Made by a program: the position numbers and the translations under genes
In this document: positions 16,159-26,733 of the stretch, in pieces
Numbering within the stretch: the stretch's first letter is position 1
How the letters are laid out: the number at the start of each line of letters is the position of its first letter
Notes under the pieces: model-generated
The model's database searches: none
What the model saw: only the letters and a program-made list of their open reading frames with translations
What the model was told of the DNA's origin: nothing
Source of the DNA: Flavobacteriales bacterium
GTDB taxonomy: Bacteria; Bacteroidota; Bacteroidia; Flavobacteriales_G; Salibacteraceae
DNA: 63,160 bases
Direction: 5' to 3'
Assembly: GCA_020435995.1 (NCBI GenBank)
Contig: JAGQYO010000014.1
Location: forward strand, 1 to 63,160

Positions 16159-18606
16159 TTAAATTTCTCCTGCGCGAAGAGAAGCGCCTAAGGAGTTTTG
16201 TAGTTGAGCATAGATTTTTTTCATAATCCCATCAATGTCCGCGTCCTTAAGCGTTTTTTCAGGGTGTCTAAATTCAAATCGAACACCATAGCTTTTGGTG
16301 CCAGGTTCTAGTCCTTTTCCTTCATAGCGGTCAAAAAGACTCACTTGTTTAAGTAACTTTCTTTCGGTTTTGTACGCTAGATCCAAAATATCTTGAAACT
16401 TGGTTTGCTGACTTACCAACAGGGCCAAATCTCTTTGTACCATTGGGAAGCGCGGCACTTCTTTGTATTTTACTTTATTAAAATGAAGCATCGAAAGTAC
16501 TTGTGTCCAATTGATATCGGCAAAAACCACAGGTTGTCGGAGGTCAAATTTCTTTTGTAATTTGCTTGAAACCAGACCCAACTCAGCCACTTTTTTGTTA
16601 GCGATAAACAATTCGGTGGCAGCCTCAAATAGGGGCGAACGTCCTTCTTTCCACACCAGCCCTGGGCCGTCGATCCCCAAGCGGGACATTAAACTTTCGA
16701 GAATGCCCTTTAGATGAAAATAACTTGATTGATCGGGGATAGAATTCCAGCTTTCGGGCATGAACCTCCCAACCATATAAAGTGCTACATGCTCAATTTC
16801 TTCTCTTTTGTCGGGGTATTGATGGTAGCTGCGACCAAATTCTAACAACCTCAAATTGTTTTCACTTCTATTCTGGTTGTATTGAATGGCTTCTAAGCCG
16901 TGGTAAAGCATGGTTTGTCGTAAAATGCCAAGGTCGTTGCTCAAGGGATTCAAGATTTCGATGGCATTTTCAGGATTCCAACCGTCCGATGCTTGGTAAT
17001 AAGAGGCTTTTGTAAGTGAGTTGTGCATCATTTCGTTAAAGCCATTGCTTGCCAAGAAATTGAGGGCAATGTTTTTTACTTTTTCTACCTGATCACCCCT
17101 GTTATTAAGCAAAGCAAATTGAAGTTTCTCTGGAAATTCAATGTTGTTGTAGCCATGCACTCTTAAAATTTCTTCAATCACATCAATTTCACGTTGCACA
17201 TCTACCTTGTAGGGGGGCACCCATAGTGATAATTCTTCCTCAGATTCGGCGGTAATTTTTATTTCAAGGTCTGTAATAATGCGTTTTATCTCATCCTTGG
17301 CAATTGCTTTCCCAATGAACTTGTTGCAATACGCATATCGCAATTTGGTTTCGAATCCATCAATTGGCGAAGAATATACATCGGTGATGTTTTCTGCTAT
17401 TTCCCCGCCGGCGATTTCTTGAATTAATTGAGCCGCTCTTTTCGCAGCAAACAAAGTAATATTGGGGTCAACGCCTCTTTCAAAACGAAAAGAAGCATCT
17501 GTGTTCAAGGCGTGTCTTTTTGCAGTTTTCCGAATGTGAGTTGGGTTAAAATAGGCGCTTTCTAAAAATACATTTGTGGTGCTTTCCGTAACGCCACTTT
17601 TTTGGCCTCCAAATACACCCGCGATGCACATTCCTTCATTTGCATTACAGATCATGAGGTCGCTGCCATTCAATTTTCTTTCTACGCCATCTAACGTTAC
17701 AAATACTTCGTTTTCTGGTCGATTTTGTATAACAACCTCGTTTCCAGAAATATGGGCCGCGTCGAATGCATGAAGTGGTTGTCCGAGTTCGTGCAACACA
17801 TAATTAGTGATGTCCACCACATTATTAATAGGTTTGGAGCCAATAGCGCGGAGTTTGTTTTGCAGCCATTCGGGAGATGACATTACTTTAACGCCTTTGA
17901 TATACATCCCAATATATCTTGGGCAAGCTTCTTCGTTTTTTACAGAAATGGAAATAGGAGAGCTGAAATTGGAGGTTTTAAATTTAGAAATATCGGGCAA
18001 ATGAAGTCCACCATGTTCAATTTTATGCTGGTTTAGAAGGGCCGCTAAATCTCTCGCAACACCATAGTGCGACATGGCATCAGCCCTATTTGGAGTGAGA
18101 CCGATTTCGAATACAAAATCTGATTCGAGCTTAAAATAGGTTGCCGCTGACGTACCTGGCATTGCACTGGAGTCGAGAATCATGATGCCATCATGAGAAG
18201 CCCCGAGTCCAATTTCATCCTCAGCGCATATCATACCTTCTGACACCTCACCTCGAATTTTCGATTTTTTAATTTTGAAGGGCTCACCATCGGTAGGATA
18301 TAAGGTACAACCGACCATCGCAACAAGCACTTTTTGGCCTTTTGCTACGTTGGTTGCACCACACACAATAGGAAGCGGCTCAGGGCCGCCAATATTTACC
18401 AAGGTGCAGCTCAATTTATCGGCGTCTGGGTGTTTTTGTTTTTCGATAACCTCGCCAATCACAAGGCCATCTAATCCACCCTCAATGGGTTGAATCTCGT
18501 CTACACCTTCTACTTCTAAGCCGCCATCAGTGAGTATTTCTGCCACTTGAGAAGCAGGAATATCCACTTGCAAATAATTCTTGAGCCAATTGTAGGAAAT
18601 CTTCAT
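16159..18606 (-). CDS. pheT: Phenylalanine--tRNA ligase beta subunit
   Basis: The beta chain pairs with PheS (not in this window) to form the alpha2beta2 enzyme that charges tRNA-Phe. The 815-residue length is normal. Domains in order: N-terminal MKISYNWLKNYLQV; an EMAP/OB-fold tRNA-binding domain (~40-150) with KHPDADKLSCTLVNIG and PIVCGATNVAKGQKV; the B3/B4 region with RPENEVFVTLDGVERKL, which holds the editing site; the B5 domain; a catalytic-like domain with FRFERGVDPN nearby; and a C-terminal FDX-ACB anticodon-binding domain (RFPMVQRDLALLV to the end). It starts a run with the downstream membrane-protein gene and is divergent from the lipid A deacylase gene. Confidence 0.96.
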   Translation of the reverse strand: MKISYNWLKNYLQVDIPASQVAEILTDGGLEVEGVDEIQPIEGGLDGLVIGEVIEKQKHPDADKLSCTLVNIGGPEPLPIVCGATNVAKGQKVLVAMVGCTLYPTDGEPFKIKKSKIRGEVSEGMICAEDEIGLGASHDGIMILDSSAMPGTSAATYFKLESDFVFEIGLTPNRADAMSHYGVARDLAALLNQHKIEHGGLHLPDISKFKTSNFSSPISISVKNEEACPRYIGMYIKGVKVMSSPEWLQNKLRAIGSKPINNVVDITNYVLHELGQPLHAFDAAHISGNEVVIQNRPENEVFVTLDGVERKLNGSDLMICNANEGMCIAGVFGGQKSGVTESTTNVFLESAYFNPTHIRKTAKRHALNTDASFRFERGVDPNITLFAAKRAAQLIQEIAGGEIAENITDVYSSPIDGFETKLRYAYCNKFIGKAIAKDEIKRIITDLEIKITAESEEELSLWVPPYKVDVQREIDVIEEILRVHGYNNIEFPEKLQFALLNNRGDQVEKVKNIALNFLASNGFNEMMHNSLTKASYYQASDGWNPENAIEILNPLSNDLGILRQTMLYHGLEAIQYNQNRSENNLRLLEFGRSYHQYPDKREEIEHVALYMVGRFMPESWNSIPDQSSYFHLKGILESLMSRLGIDGPGLVWKEGRSPLFEAATELFIANKKVAELGLVSSKLQKKFDLRQPVVFADINWTQVLSMLHFNKVKYKEVPRFPMVQRDLALLVSQQTKFQDILDLAYKTERKLLKQVSLFDRYEGKGLEPGTKSYGVRFEFRHPEKTLKDADIDGIMKKIYAQLQNSLGASLRAGEI

Positions 18607-18756
18607 ACTGTGCTTTGATTTGGACGGGCAAAAGTAAGTATTTGCTTAGGAGTAGATGAGGTATAGGCAAAGACGATTGTTCCCTAATAAGCCCAAAGGT
18701 TATTCTTACAAAAAACCAAAAAGTAAGGTTTATTTTCGCGGCTTTAACCCTGCGAT

Positions 18757-19398
18757 TTGCTCTACCGTTTTTGTTGTTTTAGTTTCCTTTTGCTGGGATG
18801 GACATTGGCTGCAATTAGTCAAGATGTGCACGAGCCAAAAAAGGAAATAAAAATAGGTGCGAGCTATATTAGAACCAGCCAAGCCAATTGGCCATTTGGC
18901 GACACCACATATCTGTACGAAACCGTAGGAGTGAAGGCTACTTTTAATTTGGTGTTGTGGAATCACAGTCGCTTTAGATGGGAAGTAATAGGGGAGCCGA
19001 GTTGGTTTGTAGCCTATCATCAACTTGTAAACCCGTACTACATTGGGCTAGGAAGTGGTGAAGATTTTTTGGAGCAACGCGAATTTTACACCCAGTCCCG
19101 AACATTTAATGAGTTGGTACTCAGTGTAGGGTTTATTTTTAGGGCTTATCTCTCCCATAGTTTGAGCACATATTTGGTGGGCACGGTGGGCCCCATGTAT
19201 GGTAGTAGCTCTACTGAAAGGCTGAAAGATGGTCTTGCCTTCTCAGATATCGGTGGCCTTGGAGTGAGTTATGATATTAAGCGCATTAGCCTCGATTTTA
19301 GAATGGTATTACGCCATAATTCCAATGCCAACCTTTGGGCACCCAACAGCGGACACAACAGCTCAGGGTTTGAAGGCGGAGTCAGTTTTAAGCTATAA
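18757..19398 (+). CDS. PagL-like lipid A 3-O-deacylase / acyloxyacyl hydrolase family protein
   Basis: PagL is an outer-membrane barrel that removes the 3-linked acyl chain from lipid A. The 213-residue protein begins with a hydrophobic signal (FLLLGWTLAAISQ) and continues as alternating strands. Near the C-terminus RHNSNANLWAPNSGHNSSGF matches the PagL signature HxSNAxLxxPNxG, giving His and Ser of the active site; a Glu follows in FEGG. An in-frame TAA at 18745 leaves a TTG at 18757 as the best start, which is less common. The gene ends 8 bp from the convergent PorP/SprF gene with no visible hairpin between them. Family assignment is good; activity on lipid A is inferred. Confidence 0.75.
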   Translation: MLYRFCCFSFLLLGWTLAAISQDVHEPKKEIKIGASYIRTSQANWPFGDTTYLYETVGVKATFNLVLWNHSRFRWEVIGEPSWFVAYHQLVNPYYIGLGSGEDFLEQREFYTQSRTFNELVLSVGFIFRAYLSHSLSTYLVGTVGPMYGSSSTERLKDGLAFSDIGGLGVSYDIKRISLDFRMVLRHNSNANLWAPNSGHNSSGFEGGVSFKL

Positions 19399-19406
19399 AA
19401 CGGGGA

Positions 19407-21062
19407 TTACTCAGGTCTTGTACCATAAATCCAGAGGTTTCCATTGATGTACTTCTTAATACCAATTTCGTTGAGCCTTTTCATTTCTTCTTGGGCTTCT
19501 GCATTAGTTTTTACCTCTTTGGAAACCACGAAAAAGAACCTGCGATCGGAACGTGAAACTACCCTTGTATCGAGATTCATTTCGCGCTTTAATATTTTTT
19601 GCAAAAGCTTTGCGTCGTCTATTCCAAAATAAGCTCCGGTAACTACATAAAATTTATCAAGTGTAGGATCCGTATTGTTGGGGTCAGTGATTACAGCTCC
19701 CGATTTCAGCACTTCTATTTCATTTTCAAGTTTTGATAGTTTCGACTCCAGTTCGGAATTAGAAGAAGCGCTTTTTGCGGCCTTCAATTCTTCAACTTGC
19801 TTTTCAAGTTCTTTTATTTGGTTTTTTACCTCTGCCATCTCCGCACTTGAGGGTTGCTTTCCTACAGCACCCGCAGCACCCGCAGCACCCGCTGCTGCGT
19901 TGGTGTTATTGTTCTCAGATTTGGCGTTGTTTTTTTCGGAGTTGCTTTTCCTACCTGATTCATTGGGAATTGATTCCACCTTGTTTTCATCAATCACCTT
20001 TTTCATTTCGGCTTCATCTCGTTGCTCAACATCTTTGAGTTTTTCAATTTCCTCTTTTTGAGTGTTTAGCTGAGCGCGTAGGTCTTCGTTATCCGCTTTT
20101 AAGTCCCTAATCTCGTTGGCCTGCTTCCGCAAAATGCGTTTGGTTTCAGGGTCGCTTCCGCCGCTTCCGCCTTTGCCAAACCGATAGGAAAGCAACACTT
20201 CATGCGACCCGGTATTGTAGGCCTGGATGTCGTTAAGGGAATAGTCATAAGAATAACCAAAAGTAAGCTGCTCGGCGACCTCAATACCAGCTAAGAAAAT
20301 AAGTCCAAACCCTTGACGGTAGCCTGCTCCAGCCCAAAGCATTTTTTTCCACTTAGCTATTGCAGTCCCTTCAAAATTGATGTTAGCTCCTTGAAAACTG
20401 CGCATCACCACGGATGGTTTAACTGCCCAGTCTTCGTTTTTAAACTGGTAGTTATAGGCGGTGTTTAAGGTAAATTGGCGAACACTTTGAAAAGTAGTGC
20501 TGTTACCAGAGATATCGTCCGAAAATTCAAATTTGTTATTTAGCATTTGGTCGATAGAAAATCCGGCCTCAAGCGCTTTCCAAGTGTACCAAGCACCAAA
20601 TCCCGCATCGAACACACTACCTGTAACGTCACGTTGAAACAAGGCAGGATCTTCAAAGTCGGCATTTTCAATGGCCGAATAATTAATTCTACGTTGCATA
20701 AACCCTCCGTTTAAACCAAAACCCAATCGGTGGTCTTCGTTGAGGTCAAAGGTATATCGGTAGGTGAGCTTGCCCGTGTTGTTGACCAATATATGTGATT
20801 GATCGTTTTGGAACTGAAACCCCAGCCCCACCTTGTTGTTATTCAATGGGGTTTCGAAGGTAATAGCGAATGTTTTTGGAGAATTAGCAAAACCCATCCA
20901 TTGGTTTCGGTAATGAAGAAAAAACCTTGTGTCGCCTTGCATACCAGCCGCTGCGGGGTTAATAATATATGGATTGAGCATGTATTGACTAAATGTAGGC
21001 AACTGCTGGGCTTGAGATAAGCCTGTGATTAAAACCAAAACCAGTGTAATATACTTTTTCAT
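19407..21062 (-). CDS. PorP/SprF-family outer-membrane protein fused to coiled coil and SPOR-like domain
   Basis: Residues 1-18 are a signal peptide. Residues ~20-300 are a PorP/SprF-type barrel: QLPTFSQYMLNPYIINPAAA, then FFLHYRNQWMGFANSP and FGYSYDYSLNDIQ. In the family these proteins bind periplasmic PorE/SprE-type partners and help secrete or anchor surface proteins with CHU_C ends. After the barrel comes a long charged coiled coil (~305-360 and 410-450), interrupted by an Asn-rich, Ala/Gly linker (AAAGAAGAAGAVG). It ends in a SPOR-like domain (FYVVTGAYFGIDDAKLLQK to the end), which in other proteins binds denuded peptidoglycan. Standard family members stop after the barrel, near 300 residues. 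It is the last gene of the nine-gene run, 10 bp after the CHU_C protein, matching the usual pairing of CHU_C cargo with PorP/SprF. Confidence 0.88.
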   Translation of the reverse strand: MKKYITLVLVLITGLSQAQQLPTFSQYMLNPYIINPAAAGMQGDTRFFLHYRNQWMGFANSPKTFAITFETPLNNNKVGLGFQFQNDQSHILVNNTGKLTYRYTFDLNEDHRLGFGLNGGFMQRRINYSAIENADFEDPALFQRDVTGSVFDAGFGAWYTWKALEAGFSIDQMLNNKFEFSDDISGNSTTFQSVRQFTLNTAYNYQFKNEDWAVKPSVVMRSFQGANINFEGTAIAKWKKMLWAGAGYRQGFGLIFLAGIEVAEQLTFGYSYDYSLNDIQAYNTGSHEVLLSYRFGKGGSGGSDPETKRILRKQANEIRDLKADNEDLRAQLNTQKEEIEKLKDVEQRDEAEMKKVIDENKVESIPNESGRKSNSEKNNAKSENNNTNAAAGAAGAAGAVGKQPSSAEMAEVKNQIKELEKQVEELKAAKSASSNSELESKLSKLENEIEVLKSGAVITDPNNTDPTLDKFYVVTGAYFGIDDAKLLQKILKREMNLDTRVVSRSDRRFFFVVSKEVKTNAEAQEEMKRLNEIGIKKYINGNLWIYGTRPE

Positions 21063-21072
21063 TTTGCGCTAA

Positions 21073-24000
21073 TTATTGATTTCTAATTATCGTTAATGCT
21101 CCTTTATAAGTTCGGTCAGAACCATCGAAGGTTATGATGTAGTAATAGGTGCCGTCGGGGAGAATGTCGTCGTTGTTATTGGTACCCTCCCACGTACTTC
21201 TGTATTCATTTTCCTGATAAACTACGTTGCCCCATCTGTCAAGAATCTGGACATTGCAATTGGGATAATTCTCGGCGTTTTTAACTATCCAGGTATCGTT
21301 GTAGCCATTGCCATCGGGTGTCATTACTTCGCTCGGAAACACTTGGTAGTCTTCCTTAACTCCAACATAGATGGTATCGGAGTTGGTACATCCGTTTTCG
21401 TCGGTTCCATAAACAATAAATTGGGTAGATTGTAGCGCATTGAATAATGGATTCGCTATTGCTGATTGATCCAATCCTTCATTTGGTGTCCATAAATATG
21501 AATTAGCTCCACTTGCCTTGAGTCTAAATGGAAGTCCAAAACTTAAGTTGGTGTCTTTTTCAGCCGTAACCACGGGGAGCTTCCAAATTTCTGTATTTCT
21601 AAGTATGGAGTCCATACATCCTTTTTCGCTGGTAAGAATTTGCCAAACTGAAACGTCGCCTGTAATAATGGGAATATGAGCAGGCTGTGGCGTTTCGTAA
21701 GTTGCACCATCGCTATATTTCCACAAATAGGTAACGAACCCTGATTTAATGGTGCCTTTGTTTTCGATGGGAATAGGATCTTTTAAGCAAGCTCTAGCTA
21801 TGGTGAAATTTGCCAAGGGAAGTGGGTTGATCACAACGGTCATTGAGGTATCATCAATACAATTAAATTCAGTGCTTACCACTAATTTAGTAGTAAAAGA
21901 ACCATCATTCAAATACAAATGTGCTGGACTTCTAAGTGCTGAGCCAGTTCCATCTCCAAAGGTCCATGTCCAAGTGCTTATGATTCCCTCGGGAACACTT
22001 GAGGTGTCTGTAAATCGAGATGTTTCTCCATCGCACACTTCTTTGTTCAGAAACGAAGCTGATGGTTTGGCATAAGCTCTTACGGTTTTAACCGCAGAAT
22101 CCAAGCACGCAAACTTATCCGTGACTTCGAGCTTCACTTTGTAGCTACCCCACGAAGCGTATTGGTGGTTGGGGTCTATTAAATTAGAATTAGAATTGTC
22201 ACCAAAATACCATGTGGGATTGACGCTTCCATAAACCGAAGAAGATTTGTTGGTGAACGAAAGCGAGTCGTATTCACAAGCATTTAGAAATTCAAAATCA
22301 GCTTTGGGTAAGGCATATACCTCAATCGTTTTTTGCAAGGAGCTAACACAACCAGAGTCGGTGGTACCTTCCAGCGTTACTTTGTAAATTCCACTGGCAT
22401 TATATAGGTGTTTTATGTTTTTTGCGTGAGCGGTATCTCCATCTCCAAAATCCCAAATGTAGCTAATGGTAGAATCTGGAATAGCAGAACCACTTGAATA
22501 GGTGCTCTGGTTGATTAATACCAGAGAATCGCCATTACATACATTTTGAGTGGCAAATTTGGCCGAAGGCTGAGGCCATACATAAACTATTTGGACAGCA
22601 CTATCTCTACACCCTTGCAGGGTAGTAACGGTAAGTTTAGAATTGTAATTTCCTGCATTAGCATACTTGTGCGATGGATTGGGTAAGCTTGAGTTATTCA
22701 AATCTCCAAACTCCCAGAAGTAGGTTAGAGAGCCGTTTGAAACGAGTGAAGAATTTACAAATTGGGTGTTACTTCCATTACATGTACCTGCTGCTGAATA
22801 TCCTGGAATAGCTCTGGGGTGAGAGGTAATTAGCTTTATAACTGAATCTTTGCATTGAGTAGCTGTGGCAGTTGCAACCAACTTTGCATTGAACTGACCA
22901 GCATTTGAATAGGCATACTTTGGTGAAGTGGAAGTAGAGTTTGCACCTGCGACACCAAAATCCCAGCTATAGGTCATTCCAGCGGCCAGCGGGTGAAAAG
23001 AAGTGTTGTTGAAGGTGATAGAATCTCTTTGGCAGGCGTCGTTTGCCACGAAATTGGGCACCGGTAAGGCGTTTACAACCACATTTTTGATTAACGAATC
23101 GATACAGCCTTTGTCGCTGGTCACTTTTAGTTTCCCAAGGTATGTTCCGTAATTTGCATATTGATAGCTAGGGTTTCTTACACTGGTTCCATTGCTATTT
23201 CCAAAATCCCAATCAAAGTTATTCGAGCGACCACCTTGAACTGTGGTGCTATCGGTGAATTGGGTCGCGGAACCCGCGCACACTGTATCTGCACCCCATT
23301 TTACTACTGGCCTGAAGTACACCCCAACAGCATTGGTTACTGAATCGATACAACCTTTGTTGGAAGTGGCTATCAGCTTTACAGAGTAATTGCCTCCAGT
23401 GGTATATCTGTACTGCGCATCTTTAGTAGCTGCTCCAGAGGATGGCACACCAAAATCCCAGATATAGGAAGCGGTTCCGCCATTTATGGTCGAAATATTT
23501 TTGAATTGTGTGGTATCTCCTTCACAAGCTTGAATCGTGGAGAAATTTACTACTGGAATTGGGTCAATGGTTACGTTTTTAACGAAGGAAGTGGAGAAGC
23601 CCGAATCGGAAGTAACAGTGAGTTCGACTTTATAATTTCCTGAAGTAGCAAATTTGTGTTTCGGTGACATAATGGTAGATGAGGAGCCGTCATCAAAATC
23701 CCAGGCGTAGGTAACTCCACCTTTTTTGATTGTAGATTGGTTAGTGAATTCTGTAGAGTCATTTTGGCAAAGTGCAGAGGCAGTGAAGTTGACAACAGGT
23801 CGTGGGTTAGCAACCACAATTTTTGTGAGGGTGTCTCTGCAGTTTTGGTTTAATGAGATCAAACGAACCGAATAGTTTCCTGTGTCGGAGTAAGTATGGG
23901 TAGGGTTCTGAACAAATGAAGAAGATCCATTTCCAAAATCCCATTGAAAGCCTATGGTTCCAGAGGAAACATAAGAACTGTTTACGAATTGAAAGGCACT

Positions 24001-26724
24001 ATTTTCACTCACGCTTGGATGTGTAAAAGCAGAAACAGGTTGCGGGTAAATTTCAACCGTTTTAGTTTCGGTGATAGAACAGCCGTTAGGAGCGGTATAC
24101 GTTAAACTTGATGTGTAAGCACCTTCTGTAGTGTAGGTATAGATGGTGTCTTTCGATGAAGAAGTACCACCATCTCCAAAACTCCAGGAACTTGTACCAC
24201 CTATTGGCGTGGAGGTGTTGGTAAAACTGATGGACTGCCCTTTACATACATTAGATTTAGTGAAAACTACGTTTGGAATGGAATCGATGGTGATATTCTG
24301 AGTAAGGGACGCTGAGCAATTGTCACTGGTTCGAGCTGTGAGCGTTACGGCAAAGGATCCATGGGCCGAATAGTTATATTTTGGGTTTTGTAGATTGGAG
24401 CTATTTCCGTCTCCAAATGCCCATGTGTATTGGTTGTTATTTCCATTGATGGTTTGATTTGCAAAACTCACAGATTTGTCCATACAAGTTCGTGGTGTAG
24501 TAAAGTTTACCACAGGCTCCGAATAGATCTGAATCATGGCAGTGTCACTAAAAGTAGAGCCGCAAACTCCTGCTTGAACCTGCACCCGATACCAAGTGGT
24601 TTTGAGTAGGTTGCTGTAAGCAAAATTGGGCGAAGTTGTAACTGAATCGGACCATGTACCACTCAAGTCATCAGACCATTGCCATTTGGTGATGGTGCCT
24701 CCATAATTGTTGAGCACAAATAAACCGCTGTTTTCTCCTTCGCAACCTACACCTGAGCCCACTATTCGTCCGCCAACTAAGCCAGGCTCTACAGTAATTT
24801 TGGCCGAGTCGCTTGGCGTTTCGGCGCAAAGGCCAGATTTTACAATAGCTCTATAAAACACGGTATTGGTGAGGTTTGAATAGGTTAATGAATTGCTTGT
24901 GTGGTTTACTCCGCTCCATGGGCCGTTAGCATTTACTGCCGTTTCCCAGCGAACTACCGAACCTGTATTTCCACTTAAAGTAATGGTATTGCCATTGTTG
25001 CCAGAACAAACCGTTGCTGCCGAAGCGGCCATAGTTCCTCCCACCGAAGTTGGGTCTGATTTTACTTTAAAAATAGATGAAGTATCCGTTGGGCACACGC
25101 CTGATTTACTTACAAACCGGTACCAAGTTTCTACAGCTTGGTTGGTAATTCCAAGGGTGTCAGTTGTGATACTTAATGAAGTCCAATTTGAGCCAGAATT
25201 ATTAGAACTGAGCCAATTAGTGGCCGCACCAGACACCCCAGTTGTACTTAGTGTAAATGAATTGCCCGATGCGCAAGCACTTGTATTACCGCTAATGGTG
25301 CCAGCCACACTCGTAGGGTCTATGGTTAATGTACTCGTGCTTGAATATTGCTGAAGGCAGCCAGGACTTTTAATTACGGCTCTGTAGTAGGTGGTGTTTA
25401 TCACGTTTTGATAGTCGAGCGAAGCTGTTGAATTGGTAACGGTAGACCACGGTCCGCCAGAATTTGAAGCATTTTCCCATCGTATTATTTCACCCGTGTG
25501 TCCTGTTAGCGTTAAGGTTCCAGTATTGATTTGGTAACATTGTGTAGGGCTATTGATTGAACCTCCAACAGTAGTGGGGTTGGCATTTACCTTAATTGCG
25601 GAACTCGTGTCGGCGGGGCAGGTACCATTGGTAACGATGGCTTTGTACCAAGTAGTGTCGGCTATGTTGTTGTATGTGTACGATGGACTTGCGTTATTGA
25701 TGAGGGTCCATGTAGCGTTGTCTGCACTCGAAAGCCAATTGGTAGGACTACCCGTAAAATTCGATGTTGTGAGCGTGCCTGTGTTTGTTCCCACGCACGT
25801 TACCACATCACCACTTAACGTTCCAGCATCAGATGTTTGATCAATAACAATAGAAGCGGCAGCCGAAAACAAGGTATCACATGGTGCGCTTGAAACTATG
25901 GCTCGGTAGTAAGTTGTGCTCGTTAGATTGGTAAAAGTTTGAGAAACCGTGTTGTTAAATAATTGGGTCCATGGGCCGTTAGAACTTGGAGCCCTTTCCC
26001 ATGCAATAACATTTCCAGTATGCGTGGTTAAATTGAGCGTGCCGCTATTATCTCCCGAACACACATTTTTACTGGCTAAACCACCAATTAAAACACTCCC
26101 AGCCACTGTTTGCCCTGATACATTTACTTTAACGATGTTAGAAGTGTCGAATGCACATGCACCGTTTTTTACTTCTACCCTGTACCAAGTGGTGTTGTTC
26201 AGGTTGTTATAATTTAAAGTGTCTCTTGTTTTGCTTGCGTTGGCAATCCAAGTGCTGCCCAAATTGCTAGAAAATATCCAAGAATTGATGCGCCCAACAT
26301 ATCCGGTAAGTTCGTGACTTCCAGAATTGGTACCCGAACAAACGGTGTTATTTCCGACTAATTTTCCCGACTGAGTAGGTTGGTCAACTCGGATAAAAAC
26401 AGGGCTCGATGCAGCAGTTGTTCCATCCAACAATATAGCCCGCACATACATGCTTGTTGATAGATTGGTTAATGTATACTCGTCGGTAGTGTGGGCAATA
26501 GTGGTCCAAGGATTATTGCCAGAGAAGGAATATTCCCAGCGAACTATGGTTCCAAAATAGCCGGTAAGTTCCAGTATTTTTGAGTTTGTTCCTGCGCAAA
26601 CAGAATCCGTAGAGGCTGATGTGGCTTTTACAACCACCGAACCACCAATGGGAGCGGCATGTACCGCTATTCCGGCGAACATGAGGAAGGGAATTAATAA
26701 AAGATGAGCGCTATACTTTTTCAT
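21073..26724 (-). CDS. Giant Ig-like/PKD-repeat surface protein with CHU_C end
   Basis: The 1883-residue protein has a signal peptide (to about residue 23). Eight ~85-residue modules (about 30-740) follow, each with VCSGTNSGTLxLTG, a G-W pair and TTYYRAIV near the end, an Ig-like pattern. Twelve PKD-like modules (~750-1690) come next, each beginning like VNFTxxxxCxGDSxxFxN and containing W-x-FGDG. The end is a gliding-motility-associated C-terminal (CHU_C) domain: VMTPDGNGYNDTW, VQILDRWGNVVYQ, LPDGTYYYII and GALTIIRNQ. Such ends are type B-like signals for the T9SS and need a PorP/SprF partner, which is the next gene. The modules suggest a long extracellular stalk or adhesin. I see no enzyme domain. 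It starts 9 bp after the T9SS-tailed giant upstream. Confidence 0.92.
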   Translation of the reverse strand: MKKYSAHLLLIPFLMFAGIAVHAAPIGGSVVVKATSASTDSVCAGTNSKILELTGYFGTIVRWEYSFSGNNPWTTIAHTTDEYTLTNLSTSMYVRAILLDGTTAASSPVFIRVDQPTQSGKLVGNNTVCSGTNSGSHELTGYVGRINSWIFSSNLGSTWIANASKTRDTLNYNNLNNTTWYRVEVKNGACAFDTSNIVKVNVSGQTVAGSVLIGGLASKNVCSGDNSGTLNLTTHTGNVIAWERAPSSNGPWTQLFNNTVSQTFTNLTSTTYYRAIVSSAPCDTLFSAAASIVIDQTSDAGTLSGDVVTCVGTNTGTLTTSNFTGSPTNWLSSADNATWTLINNASPSYTYNNIADTTWYKAIVTNGTCPADTSSAIKVNANPTTVGGSINSPTQCYQINTGTLTLTGHTGEIIRWENASNSGGPWSTVTNSTASLDYQNVINTTYYRAVIKSPGCLQQYSSTSTLTIDPTSVAGTISGNTSACASGNSFTLSTTGVSGAATNWLSSNNSGSNWTSLSITTDTLGITNQAVETWYRFVSKSGVCPTDTSSIFKVKSDPTSVGGTMAASAATVCSGNNGNTITLSGNTGSVVRWETAVNANGPWSGVNHTSNSLTYSNLTNTVFYRAIVKSGLCAETPSDSAKITVEPGLVGGRIVGSGVGCEGENSGLFVLNNYGGTITKWQWSDDLSGTWSDSVTTSPNFAYSNLLKTTWYRVQVQAGVCGSTFSDTAMIQIYSEPVVNFTTPRTCMDKSVSFANQTINGNNNQYTWAFGDGNSSNLQNPKYNYSAHGSFAVTLTARTSDNCSASLTQNITIDSIPNVVFTKSNVCKGQSISFTNTSTPIGGTSSWSFGDGGTSSSKDTIYTYTTEGAYTSSLTYTAPNGCSITETKTVEIYPQPVSAFTHPSVSENSAFQFVNSSYVSSGTIGFQWDFGNGSSSFVQNPTHTYSDTGNYSVRLISLNQNCRDTLTKIVVANPRPVVNFTASALCQNDSTEFTNQSTIKKGGVTYAWDFDDGSSSTIMSPKHKFATSGNYKVELTVTSDSGFSTSFVKNVTIDPIPVVNFSTIQACEGDTTQFKNISTINGGTASYIWDFGVPSSGAATKDAQYRYTTGGNYSVKLIATSNKGCIDSVTNAVGVYFRPVVKWGADTVCAGSATQFTDSTTVQGGRSNNFDWDFGNSNGTSVRNPSYQYANYGTYLGKLKVTSDKGCIDSLIKNVVVNALPVPNFVANDACQRDSITFNNTSFHPLAAGMTYSWDFGVAGANSTSTSPKYAYSNAGQFNAKLVATATATQCKDSVIKLITSHPRAIPGYSAAGTCNGSNTQFVNSSLVSNGSLTYFWEFGDLNNSSLPNPSHKYANAGNYNSKLTVTTLQGCRDSAVQIVYVWPQPSAKFATQNVCNGDSLVLINQSTYSSGSAIPDSTISYIWDFGDGDTAHAKNIKHLYNASGIYKVTLEGTTDSGCVSSLQKTIEVYALPKADFEFLNACEYDSLSFTNKSSSVYGSVNPTWYFGDNSNSNLIDPNHQYASWGSYKVKLEVTDKFACLDSAVKTVRAYAKPSASFLNKEVCDGETSRFTDTSSVPEGIISTWTWTFGDGTGSALRSPAHLYLNDGSFTTKLVVSTEFNCIDDTSMTVVINPLPLANFTIARACLKDPIPIENKGTIKSGFVTYLWKYSDGATYETPQPAHIPIITGDVSVWQILTSEKGCMDSILRNTEIWKLPVVTAEKDTNLSFGLPFRLKASGANSYLWTPNEGLDQSAIANPLFNALQSTQFIVYGTDENGCTNSDTIYVGVKEDYQVFPSEVMTPDGNGYNDTWIVKNAENYPNCNVQILDRWGNVVYQENEYRSTWEGTNNNDDILPDGTYYYIITFDGSDRTYKGALTIIRNQ

Positions 26725-26733
26725 ATCGACGAA

